NCBI GenBank assembly: GCA_002403415.1
Contig: DHHS01000126.1
Coordinates: 4,497-28,353 of the forward strand
Length of the DNA: 23,857 nucleotides
Reading direction: 5' to 3'
Source of the DNA: Sphingomonas sp. UBA4766
GTDB lineage: Bacteria; Pseudomonadota; Alphaproteobacteria; Sphingomonadales; Sphingomonadaceae
Under the pieces are notes generated by a model that was not told the DNA's origin, ran no database searches, and saw nothing but the letters and a program-made list of their open reading frames with translations. Position numbers and translations under genes: made by a program. Positions 1-7,379 of this stretch are shown piece by piece (position 1 is the stretch's first letter; each line of letters opens with the position of its first letter).

Positions 1-1291
1 CGCGCCGGTCCTGACAGAGTTTCAGGATCGATCCCAGATATTCGTCGGGGCAATAGATGACCGCCTCAATCCACGGCTCCGCAATGCGCTCAATCCGGTT
101 GGGGTCGGGCATGTCGGCGGGGTTGTGCAACTCGATATGGCCGCCCCCATGCGTCAGCTCGATCTGATAGACCACCGACGGCGCGGTGGTGATGAGGTCA
201 AGATCATATTCGCGGGTCAATCGCTCCTGAATAATCTCCAGGTGCAGCAGTCCCAAAAAGCCGCATCGAAAACCAAAGCCGAGTGCTGCCGATGTTTCCA
301 TCTCAAAGCTGAAACTCGCGTCATTCAGCCGCAATTTGCCGATTGAATCGCGCAATTTCTCAAAATCATTGGCGTCAACCGGAAACAGCCCGCAAAACAC
401 CACCGGCTGCACTTCCTTGAAGCCCGGCAAAGGCTCGGCGGCGGGACGCTTGGCATCGGTGATGGTATCGCCGACGCGGGTTTGCGCGATTTCCTTGATC
501 TGCGCGGTGATGAAACCGATTTCACCGACGCCCAGCTCGGTCAATTGCTCGATCTTGGGCCGGAAACAACCGACGCGATCAACCAAATGGGTTGTGCCGG
601 CTTGCATGAACGCGATCTGCTGGCCCTTGCGGAGCGTCCCCGCCATAACCCGCACCAGAATGACGACGCCAAGATAAGGGTCATACCAGCTATCGACCAG
701 CATCGCCTTTAGCGGCGCGTCAGCATCGCCAGTGGGTGGCGGGATGCGGGTGACGATTGCTTCCAGCACATCCTCGATCCCGATACCCGATTTCGCACTG
801 GTCATCACGGCGTTTGACGCGTCGAGCCCGATCACTTCCTCAATCTCGGCACGCACCTTTTCAGGTTCGGCGGCGGGCAGGTCGATCTTGTTGATGACGG
901 GCACGATTTCATGGTCATGCTCGATCGACTGATATACGTTGGCCAGCGTTTGCGCCTCTACCCCTTGCGCGGCGTCCACGACCAGCAGCGCGCCCTCGCA
1001 CGCCGCCAGACTGCGGCTGACTTCATAGGCGAAGTCGACATGGCCCGGCGTGTCCATGAGGTTCAGCGTATAGTCGAGCCCGTCGCGCGCGCGGTAGTCA
1101 AGCCGGACTGTCTGCGCCTTGATCGTGATGCCGCGTTCCTTCTCAATGTCCATATTGTCGAGCACCTGCTCGGACATTTCGCGCGCCGAAAGACCACCGG
1201 TGGTCTGGATCAGCCGATCGGCAAGCGTCGATTTGCCATGGTCGATATGGGCAATGATGGAAAAATTACGGATGCGGTCGAGGGGGGTCAC
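1..1291 (-). CDS. lepA: Elongation factor 4 (LepA) GTPase, C-terminus cut by window edge
   Basis: Translational GTPase that binds ribosomes and promotes back-translocation or recovery of stalled complexes; it acts in the cytoplasm or at the membrane. About 430 of the usual ~600 residues are present, and the 3' end lies beyond base 1. All G motifs are readable on the minus strand: AHIDHGKST (about residues 14-22), GITIKAQT (about 54-61), DTPGH (80-84), NKIDLP and SAKSG. Domains II-III follow, including the LepA-like stretch FRCGFLGLLHLEI. I chose the GTG at 1291, which gives MTPLDRIRNF, the usual LepA N-terminus. An in-frame ATG at 1336 would add 15 atypical residues. The gene diverges from the CsgG-like gene across a 167-bp gap in which I see no convincing promoter. 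The identification is secure; the start codon is a judgement. Confidence 0.96.
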   Translation of the reverse strand, partial: MTPLDRIRNFSIIAHIDHGKSTLADRLIQTTGGLSAREMSEQVLDNMDIEKERGITIKAQTVRLDYRARDGLDYTLNLMDTPGHVDFAYEVSRSLAACEGALLVVDAAQGVEAQTLANVYQSIEHDHEIVPVINKIDLPAAEPEKVRAEIEEVIGLDASNAVMTSAKSGIGIEDVLEAIVTRIPPPTGDADAPLKAMLVDSWYDPYLGVVILVRVMAGTLRKGQQIAFMQAGTTHLVDRVGCFRPKIEQLTELGVGEIGFITAQIKEIAQTRVGDTITDAKRPAAEPLPGFKEVQPVVFCGLFPVDANDFEKLRDSIGKLRLNDASFSFEMETSAALGFGFRCGFLGLLHLEIIQERLTREYDLDLITTAPSVVYQIELTHGGGHIELHNPADMPDPNRIERIAEPWIEAVIYCPDEYLGSILKLCQDRR

Positions 1292-1458
1292 ATGCTTCTC
1301 TAGTCGGGGCGGAATAGCGCTTTCGGGGATGCGCATAGCAGGACGAACCCGCGCCGACAAAGCCCAAGCGTGTTTGTGCCGAGGCTCGCCCAAGGCCGTT
1401 CCCACCAGAGCCGCTTTGCGTTATGAGCATCGCGATCCACTTTTCGGGGGGAGAAAGC

Positions 1459-2421
1459 ATGAAAGCAGTGTTAGTCGCCGCCGCCGCGTTGATCGCGACC
1501 GCACCTGTGACAGCCCTTGCGCAAAAGCTGGCCAAGCCGTCGAGCGGCCAGAAGCTGCAGGAGCAGCTTGCCAATGACGTGCCGCGTTGCGCGCGCAAGC
1601 TGGGCACGATTTCGATCCGGGACGGTGATGACCCTTATCCCTGGACCCAGAACAACCTCGCGCCTCCGTCAAAGCTGCTCAAGGTTTTGGTTCAGCGTTC
1701 GGGCTGCTTCAATCTGGTTGATCGCGGCGCGGGGCTGAACGCGGCGCAGCAGGAGCGTGACATCGGCAGCAATTTGGGGCTGCAACGCCGCTCCAACGTC
1801 GGTCAGGGCCAGATCAAGGCCGCTGACTACGTCCTGATCGCCGAAATTCAGGGCGCGAACGCCAATGTCAGCGGCAGCGGGGCAGCGGGCGCGGTCGGCG
1901 CGGTAGTCGGCGGCCCGTTCGGCGGATTGCTCGGTGGTATCCGCACCAAAAAGCTTGAGGCGAATACCGTCCTATCGATCACAAACGTCCGCACGACTGA
2001 AACGCTCGCCGTGACAGAGGGCTATGCGGCGAAAAAGGATACCGGCTTTGCGGTTGGCGGGCTGTTTGGCGCGGGCGGCGTTGGCGTGGGCGGCATCGGT
2101 GGAGGCTATGAAAACACCGATATCGGCCGCATTGTCACGCTGTCGTTCATTCAAGCCTATACCAAGATGGTAAACGAACTCGGCCTGGTGCAGCCGGGCG
2201 ATACCGCGACTGCAGAGGCGGCACCCGTCAAAACCTATACCGCACAAGCGCCGGTACAGCTGCGCGCCAGCAGCGTCGGCACGGCAAAGGTCATTCGCAC
2301 CTTGCCGGCCGGTGCTATCCTTTATCCCACCGGCAACAAGAACGGGCTGTGGTGGGAAGTGGCGGACGAAAATGACAATATCGGCTGGGTGCTGAATACC
2401 AAACTGGCGCCATCGCGCTAA
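1459..2421 (+). CDS. Secreted CsgG-like protein with C-terminal SH3 domain
   Basis: A 320-residue exported protein. Residues 1-21 form a signal peptide ending ALA before Gln22. There is no lipobox cysteine, unlike classical CsgG, which is a lipoprotein. The middle (about 80-235) resembles the CsgG/HfaB fold: a QRSGCFNLVDR stretch, then ADYVLIAEI, a glycine-rich segment with GAVGAVVGG and GGVGVGGIGGGY, and a helix in which FIQAYTKMVNELG can be read. CsgG forms outer-membrane export pores for curli, and HfaB belongs to holdfast anchoring. Residues about 258-320 look like a bacterial SH3 domain (QLRASSVGTAKVIRTLPAG, then WWEV and IGWV), which often binds peptidoglycan. I chose the ATG at 1459 because GGGGGAGAAAG lies just upstream; an in-frame ATG at 1423 would spoil the signal peptide. 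No curli subunit gene is nearby, so the pore function is an inference. Confidence 0.8.
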   Translation: MKAVLVAAAALIATAPVTALAQKLAKPSSGQKLQEQLANDVPRCARKLGTISIRDGDDPYPWTQNNLAPPSKLLKVLVQRSGCFNLVDRGAGLNAAQQERDIGSNLGLQRRSNVGQGQIKAADYVLIAEIQGANANVSGSGAAGAVGAVVGGPFGGLLGGIRTKKLEANTVLSITNVRTTETLAVTEGYAAKKDTGFAVGGLFGAGGVGVGGIGGGYENTDIGRIVTLSFIQAYTKMVNELGLVQPGDTATAEAAPVKTYTAQAPVQLRASSVGTAKVIRTLPAGAILYPTGNKNGLWWEVADENDNIGWVLNTKLAPSR

Positions 2422-2431
2422 GCGCCTGATC

Positions 2432-2459
2432 GGTCGGGCAGGATCAATCCTGCCCGGCC
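2432..2459 (+). terminator. Hairpin between convergent genes, loop contains the gph stop codon
   Basis: A 12-bp stem (2432-2443 with 2448-2459) encloses a 4-nt loop TCAA. The only imperfect pair, 2434 with 2457, is U-G in plus-strand RNA but A-C in minus-strand RNA, so the hairpin is stronger for transcripts of the CsgG-like gene. The loop contains the complement of the gph stop codon (2444-2446). No T-tract follows on either strand, so this may protect a 3' end or slow polymerase rather than act as a strong intrinsic terminator. Confidence 0.5.
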
Positions 2460-3160
2460 ATGGCGGCCAGCGTCCCCATCAGCGCGTCATAGTGATCGAT
2501 CACGGCGTCCGCGCCCAGTTCCTCCACCGGTCCCAGCAGAAAGCCGAAGCTGACCGCAATGGCGGGTATCCCAGCCGCTTTCGCCGCGCCGATGTCATAG
2601 ATGGAATCGCCGACAAAGGCCGCGCGCCCGCCGCCACAGCGCGCGATCATCTCGATGATCGGCGCAGGCGACGGCTTGGCGTTGCCCGGCCCCAGCGTGT
2701 CGCCGCCGATCACCGTTTCAAAACGGTCGAGCAGACCCAGTAAACCAAGCAGCTTCACCGCCAGCGATTCGAACTTGTTGGTGACTACCGCCAACTTCAC
2801 CCCCTGCCCCGCCAGCGCGTCGAGTGCGTCGATCATCCCCGCAAAGGGCTGAGTCAGGTCGGCGACATGCGCTTCGTAATAGCGCAGCATTTCCTTGTAA
2901 TAACCGCGAAATTCCTCCGGCGCGCAGCCACCGCTTGCCTCCAGCGCCTGGCGCAGCATTTCCTTTGCCCCGCCGCCGATCATCGGTTCAACCTGATCGG
3001 GGGATAGCGCTGGCCGCCCCGCCAGCGCCAGCGCGTGATTGACCGCCGCCGCCAGATCAGGGCTGGTATCAAGCAGCGTCCCGTCAAGGTCGAACCCGAC
3101 AATATCAAAAGGAATGGGGTCAAGCGGGATGCGCGGCGCGGGCGGATAATTTTCGGTCAT
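2444..3160 (-). CDS. gph: Phosphoglycolate phosphatase (HAD superfamily)
   Basis: Cytoplasmic HAD phosphatase expected to turn 2-phosphoglycolate into glycolate, clearing a product of DNA repair and oxygenase side reactions. It has 238 residues with all four HAD motifs: FDLDGTLLDTS (nucleophile Asp24 and Asp26), VVTNK (motif II Thr), the lysine in NAKPSPAP, and FVGDSIYD with the metal-binding Asp. The helical cap lies between motifs I and II. I chose the ATG at 3160; upstream in-frame ATGs (3205, 3262) would add low-complexity residues and reach into glmU. It diverges from glmU across 80 bp. HAD specificity is hard to read from motifs alone, so another small phosphate ester could be the real substrate, but length and cap type fit Gph. 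Confidence 0.85.
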   Translation of the reverse strand: MTENYPPAPRIPLDPIPFDIVGFDLDGTLLDTSPDLAAAVNHALALAGRPALSPDQVEPMIGGGAKEMLRQALEASGGCAPEEFRGYYKEMLRYYEAHVADLTQPFAGMIDALDALAGQGVKLAVVTNKFESLAVKLLGLLGLLDRFETVIGGDTLGPGNAKPSPAPIIEMIARCGGGRAAFVGDSIYDIGAAKAAGIPAIAVSFGFLLGPVEELGADAVIDHYDALMGTLAAMAGQD

Positions 3161-3240
3161 CGCCCACGCTGTTTCCCAAACCAGTGGCATTGGCAAGCGG
3201 TTCATGGCAGGGGCGCGGCATAGGGGTTGAAGGGCGCGGC

Positions 3241-4587
3241 ATGACGATACCACTCGCGGCAATCATTCTGGCGGCTGGCAAGGGCACGCGGATGCAATCC
3301 GACCTGCACAAGGTGCTCCACCCGATCGCGGGGCAGCCGATGCTGATGCACTTGATGGCCAGCGTCGATGCGCTGGCCCCCGCGTTGCAGGTGGTCATTG
3401 TCGGTGCCGGTCGCGATCAGCTTGCGGCAGCACTCGGCGACCGCGCCACGCTGGCGGTGCAGGAGCCGCAGCTTGGCACGGGCCATGCTGTGCAACAGGC
3501 GCGGAGTGCGCTCGCCGGGTTTTCGGGCGATGTGCTGATCCTTTACGGCGATGTGCCGCTGGTGCGGGCGGAGACGATGCAACGCATGCTCGACCGGTTG
3601 CACGCCGATGACGCGCCCGCGATTGTCGTGCTTGGCTTTGAGCCTGACGACACGCTGCGCTATGGTCGCGTCATCGCCGACGGCGACCGGATCACCAAAA
3701 TGGTCGAGCACAAGGATGCAACCGCCGCGGAGCGCGCGGTGCGGCTGTGCAATTCGGGGCTGATGGCGGCGCGCAGCGACGATCTGTTCGCGCTGCTGGC
3801 GCGTGTCGGCAATGACAATGCAGCGGGCGAATATTATCTGGTCGATATCGTCAACATCGCTGCCGCTGATGGTCGGGCAAGCGCCGTTGTCATCACTGAT
3901 CCGCACGAAGTGGCAGGCGTCAACAGCCGCGCCGAACTCGCCGCGATGGAGGGCGACTGGCAGGCCCGCCGCCGCGCCGCCGCGATGGCGGCGGGGGTGA
4001 CGCTGATCGCGCCCGACACGGTCTGGTTCGCGCATGACACGGTGCTGGGCCGCGATGTCATCATCGAACCTAACGTCTTTTTCGGCCCCGGAGTGGCGGT
4101 GGGCGACCGCGTGACGATCCGCGCCAATTGCCATATTGAGGGTGCCGTGATCGGTGAGGCATGCGAAATCGGCCCGTTTGCCCGGCTGCGCCCCGGCACC
4201 GTGCTGGGCGAGAAAGCCAAAATCGGCAATTTTGTTGAAGCGAAAAAGGCCGTGCTTGGCGCGGGCGCCAAGGCAAACCACCTGACCTATCTCGGCGATG
4301 CGACGGTTGGCGCAGGCGCCAATGTCGGTGCGGGGACGATCACCTGCAATTATGACGGGTTCTTCAAATATCAGACCGTGATCGGCGACGGCGCATTCAT
4401 TGGTTCAAACAGCGCGCTGGTTGCCCCGGTGGCCATCGGCGCGGGCGCGATTGTGGGTGCGGGCAGCGTGGTGACAGCGGATGTCGCGCCCGACGCGCTC
4501 GCGCTGGCACGCGGCGCGCAAACCGCCAAACCCGGCTGGGCAAAGCGTTTCCGCGATGTAATGATCGCCAAGAAGAAAAGCAAATAA
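3241..4587 (+). CDS. glmU: Bifunctional UDP-GlcNAc pyrophosphorylase / glucosamine-1-phosphate acetyltransferase
   Basis: Makes UDP-N-acetylglucosamine in two cytoplasmic steps: acetylation of glucosamine-1-phosphate, then uridylyl transfer. It has 448 residues, the normal length. The N-terminal nucleotidyltransferase carries LAAGKGTRM (10-18), QLGTGHAVQQA (77-87) and YGDVPLV with the metal-binding Asp104. From about residue 255 a left-handed beta helix of hexapeptide repeats leads to NFVEAKK, KANHLTYLGD with the expected catalytic His347, and GTITCNYDG. I chose the ATG at 3241, with GAAGGG six bases upstream; the reading frame stays open to 3184 but the added residues are not family-like. 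glmS follows after 21 bp, so the two probably share a transcript. Confidence 0.97.
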   Translation: MTIPLAAIILAAGKGTRMQSDLHKVLHPIAGQPMLMHLMASVDALAPALQVVIVGAGRDQLAAALGDRATLAVQEPQLGTGHAVQQARSALAGFSGDVLILYGDVPLVRAETMQRMLDRLHADDAPAIVVLGFEPDDTLRYGRVIADGDRITKMVEHKDATAAERAVRLCNSGLMAARSDDLFALLARVGNDNAAGEYYLVDIVNIAAADGRASAVVITDPHEVAGVNSRAELAAMEGDWQARRRAAAMAAGVTLIAPDTVWFAHDTVLGRDVIIEPNVFFGPGVAVGDRVTIRANCHIEGAVIGEACEIGPFARLRPGTVLGEKAKIGNFVEAKKAVLGAGAKANHLTYLGDATVGAGANVGAGTITCNYDGFFKYQTVIGDGAFIGSNSALVAPVAIGAGAIVGAGSVVTADVAPDALALARGAQTAKPGWAKRFRDVMIAKKKSK

Positions 4588-4608
4588 CCATCTGGAGTAG
4601 CCCAATTT

Positions 4609-6444
4609 ATGTGCGGCATTGTAGGGATTTTGGGCCAAGGCCCGGTGGCGGATCGCTTGCTCGACGGGCTGAAGCGGCTTGAATATCGCGGCTATGACTC
4701 GGCGGGCATCTGCACCGTCCATGACGGCGCGTTCGACCGCCGCCGCGCGCCGGGAAAGCTCGCCAATCTCGCCCGCATCCTGACCGACGAACCGCTCCCC
4801 GGTGACAGCGGTATTGCGCACACACGCTGGGCGACGCACGGTGCGCCGACTACCGACAATGCCCATCCGCATATCGCGGGCGATGTCGTGGTGGTCCACA
4901 ACGGGATTATCGAGAATTTCAAGCCGCTGCGCGACGAATTGCTCGCCGATGACCGCATTTTCCTGAGCCAGACCGATACCGAAGTCGTCGCGCATCTGAT
5001 CGCGCGCGAGGTCGAACGCGGTGCCACCCCGCGCGATGCAGTTGCAACGGTGCTCCCCCGGCTGCACGGCGCGTTTGCGCTGGGCGTGATGTTCAAGTCG
5101 GAACCCGATCTGTTGATCGGCGCGCGGCTCGGCGCGCCGCTGACCGTGGGCTATGGTCCTACCGAGAATGGCGGTGAGAACTACCTTGGCTCCGACGCGC
5201 TCGCACTCGCGCCGCTGACCCAGCGGATTGCCTATCTGGAGGAAGGCGACTGGGTGGTCATCACCCGCGCGTCGGTTGAGATTTTCGACCGCGATAATCA
5301 GCCCGTCACTCGCCCCATCGTCAATTCGGGCGCGTCGGGGCAACTGATGGACAAGGGCAATTACCGCCACTTCATGCTGAAGGAAATTCACGAACAGCCA
5401 GTAGTCGCCGCCCAAACGCTTCGCAGCTATCTGCGCCCGCTAGAGGACCGCGTGGCGCTACCCGATATGGAGTTCGACCTGGCGGGCGTCGAGCGGGTTG
5501 CCATCGTCGCGTGCGGCACCGCATCCTATGTCGGCATGATCGGCAAATACTGGATCGAACAGATTGCGCGGGTGCCGGTCGAAGTCGATGTCGCGAGCGA
5601 ATTTCGATACCGCGATCCGGTGTTGACGCCCGGGATGCTGGGCGTCGTGATCTCGCAAAGCGGCGAGACCGCTGACACACTTGCCGCACTTCGCCATATG
5701 AAGGCGGCGGGACTGACCACCGCAGGGATCATCAACGTGCCGACCAGTTCGATGGCGCGCGAGGTCGATCTGCTGATGCCAACCCATGCAGGGCCGGAAA
5801 TCGGCGTTGCTTCGACCAAGGCGTTCACCTGTCAGCTCGCGGTGATGGCCGCCCTTGCCGTCAATCTGGCGCGCGCCAAGGGGCTGCTGAGCACAGAGGC
5901 CGAGCGAGAGATCGTGGCGCACCTGCAATCCGTGCCGGAAGCGATGAGTGCCGCCCTCGCGCATGATGAGGAAATCGAGGCAATGGCGCCAAAGATCGCA
6001 GCGGCGCGCGACGTGCTTTATCTGGGCCGGGGGCCGGAATATCCGATGGCACTGGAAGGGGCGCTGAAACTCAAGGAAATCAGCTATATCCATGCCGAGG
6101 GCTATGCATCGGGCGAAATGAAGCACGGGCCCATCGCGCTGATTGACGACAGCGTGCCGCTGATTGTGCTCGCGCCGTCGGGTCCGTTGTTCGACAAGAC
6201 GGTGAGCAACATGCAGGAAGCGCAGGCGCGCGGCGCGCAGGTGGTGCTGATTTCCGACGCGGACGGCATTGCGCAGGCGGGCGAAAACACGATCGCCACC
6301 ATCGAAATGCCGAAGGTCCACCCGCTGATCGCGCCGCTGGTTTACGCCGTGCCGGTGCAGTTGCTGGCCTATCATGTCGCGGTGTTCAAGGGCACCGATG
6401 TCGATCAACCGCGCAATCTGGCGAAGTCGGTGACGGTCGAGTGA
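4609..6444 (+). CDS. glmS: Glutamine-fructose-6-phosphate aminotransferase (isomerizing)
   Basis: First step of the hexosamine pathway: fructose-6-phosphate plus glutamine gives glucosamine-6-phosphate plus glutamate. It has 611 residues, the standard size. The N-terminal glutaminase begins MCGIVGILG, where Cys2 becomes the N-terminal nucleophile, followed by RWATHG and HNGIIEN. Two SIS sugar-isomerase domains follow, with VACGTASYVG and SQSGETADT in the first and LGRGPEYP in the second. The C-terminus DQPRNLAKSVTVE is the conserved tail that closes the active site. A GGAG ribosome-binding site lies 11 bases before the ATG. There is no room for a glmS ribozyme in the 21-bp gap after glmU. The stop overlaps the start of the ROK kinase as GTGA. 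Confidence 0.97.
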   Translation: MCGIVGILGQGPVADRLLDGLKRLEYRGYDSAGICTVHDGAFDRRRAPGKLANLARILTDEPLPGDSGIAHTRWATHGAPTTDNAHPHIAGDVVVVHNGIIENFKPLRDELLADDRIFLSQTDTEVVAHLIAREVERGATPRDAVATVLPRLHGAFALGVMFKSEPDLLIGARLGAPLTVGYGPTENGGENYLGSDALALAPLTQRIAYLEEGDWVVITRASVEIFDRDNQPVTRPIVNSGASGQLMDKGNYRHFMLKEIHEQPVVAAQTLRSYLRPLEDRVALPDMEFDLAGVERVAIVACGTASYVGMIGKYWIEQIARVPVEVDVASEFRYRDPVLTPGMLGVVISQSGETADTLAALRHMKAAGLTTAGIINVPTSSMAREVDLLMPTHAGPEIGVASTKAFTCQLAVMAALAVNLARAKGLLSTEAEREIVAHLQSVPEAMSAALAHDEEIEAMAPKIAAARDVLYLGRGPEYPMALEGALKLKEISYIHAEGYASGEMKHGPIALIDDSVPLIVLAPSGPLFDKTVSNMQEAQARGAQVVLISDADGIAQAGENTIATIEMPKVHPLIAPLVYAVPVQLLAYHVAVFKGTDVDQPRNLAKSVTVE

Positions 6445-7322
6445 GCGCACCGCTGGTCGCCGGGGTCGAACTCGGGGGGACCAAATGCGTGTGCATCCTC
6501 GGCACTGGCCCCGATGACGTTCGGGCGATCGAGCGGATATCGACAACCACGCCCGCCGCTACGCTGGCGGCGATCGAGGCAGTGCTTGACGGCTGGCGTG
6601 GCTTTGCCGCGCTCGGGATTTCGAGCTTCGGGCCGGTCGGGATCGACCGCGCCGCGCCCGATTGGGGGCATATCACTGCCACCACCAAGCCCGGCTGGTC
6701 GGGCACCGACATCGCCCCACGCCTTGCCGCGCGCTACGGCGTGCCGGTCGGCTTCGATACCGATGTCGTCGGCGCAGCGCTGGCGGAAGCACGCTGGGGC
6801 GCGGCGCAGGGGCTGGCCGACCTCGCCTATGTCACGATCGGCACCGGGGTTGGCGTGGGGCTGATCGCGGGCGGAAAGCCGTTGTCCGGCCTCACCCATG
6901 CCGAGCTCGGCCATATCCGCCCGCGGCGGCTAGCGGGCGACGCCTTTCCCGGTATCTGCAGCTTTCACGGCGATTGCGTCGAAGGGCTTGCCTCAGGGCC
7001 GGCAATCGCCGCGCGCGCCGGGGAGCCGGGCGACAGCCTCGCCGCCGACGACAAGACTTGGCTGCCGGTCGCCGATGCGATCGCGCAGCTTTGCCATATG
7101 CTGGTGATGTCCGGCCTGCCGCGCCGGATCGTGTTTGGCGGCGGCGTTGCAGTCGGGACGCCGCATCTGCTGCCGCGCGTCCGGGTGGCGCTGGTCGAAA
7201 GCTTGGGCGCATACGGCAATCACGATCTGATCGGCGATCCCGAGGCGTTCATCGTGCCCGCAGCGCTTGGCGACCGGGCGGGACCGCTTGGCGCAATTCT
7301 GCTCGGCCAGGCGGCAGTCTAA
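6441..7322 (+). CDS. ROK-family sugar kinase, probable fructokinase
   Basis: ATP-dependent hexose kinase of the ROK family, 293 residues. It starts with GTG inside the glmS stop (GTGA, 4-nt overlap), indicating translational coupling. Visible features are the phosphate loop ELGGTK (10-15), GISSFGPVG (59-67), catalytic Asp108 in FDTDVVG, IGTGVGVG (133-140), and the zinc cluster His158, Cys173, His176 and Cys179 in GHIR and CSFHGDCVEG. The CxxHxxC arrangement is that of ROK fructokinases. An oddity is the residue after Asp-Val: ROK fructokinases usually read DTDVN, here DTDVV. If it phosphorylates fructose, its product is the substrate of the upstream GlmS. Glucose, mannose or an amino sugar remain possible substrates. 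Confidence 0.85.
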   Translation: MSAPLVAGVELGGTKCVCILGTGPDDVRAIERISTTTPAATLAAIEAVLDGWRGFAALGISSFGPVGIDRAAPDWGHITATTKPGWSGTDIAPRLAARYGVPVGFDTDVVGAALAEARWGAAQGLADLAYVTIGTGVGVGLIAGGKPLSGLTHAELGHIRPRRLAGDAFPGICSFHGDCVEGLASGPAIAARAGEPGDSLAADDKTWLPVADAIAQLCHMLVMSGLPRRIVFGGGVAVGTPHLLPRVRVALVESLGAYGNHDLIGDPEAFIVPAALGDRAGPLGAILLGQAAV

Positions 7323-7379
7323 CGCTTTCTTAACCACGCTCCCCGCATGGTCGTTAAGACTATTGAGGGGAGTGGTCCG

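Noticed and set aside
1..124. First 124 bases as intergenic
   Set aside because: The minus-strand lepA frame continues through them to base 1; the gene is cut by the window edge.
3211..3242. Direct repeat of GGGCGCGGCAT, copies 21 bp apart, before glmU
   Set aside because: Short and GC-rich, with the second copy overlapping the start codon; probably chance.
3202..4281. 359-codon minus-strand open frame opposite glmU
   Set aside because: Shadow of glmU, with Arg/His-rich composition and no motif.
4588..4608. glmS ribozyme riboswitch upstream of glmS
   Set aside because: Only 21 bp separate glmU and glmS, too short for the ribozyme.
4405..6546. Long minus-strand open frames (336 and 362 codons) opposite glmS
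   Set aside because: They are rich in Arg and His and have no motifs, while glmS on the plus strand is complete and conserved. GC-rich codon bias creates such shadows.
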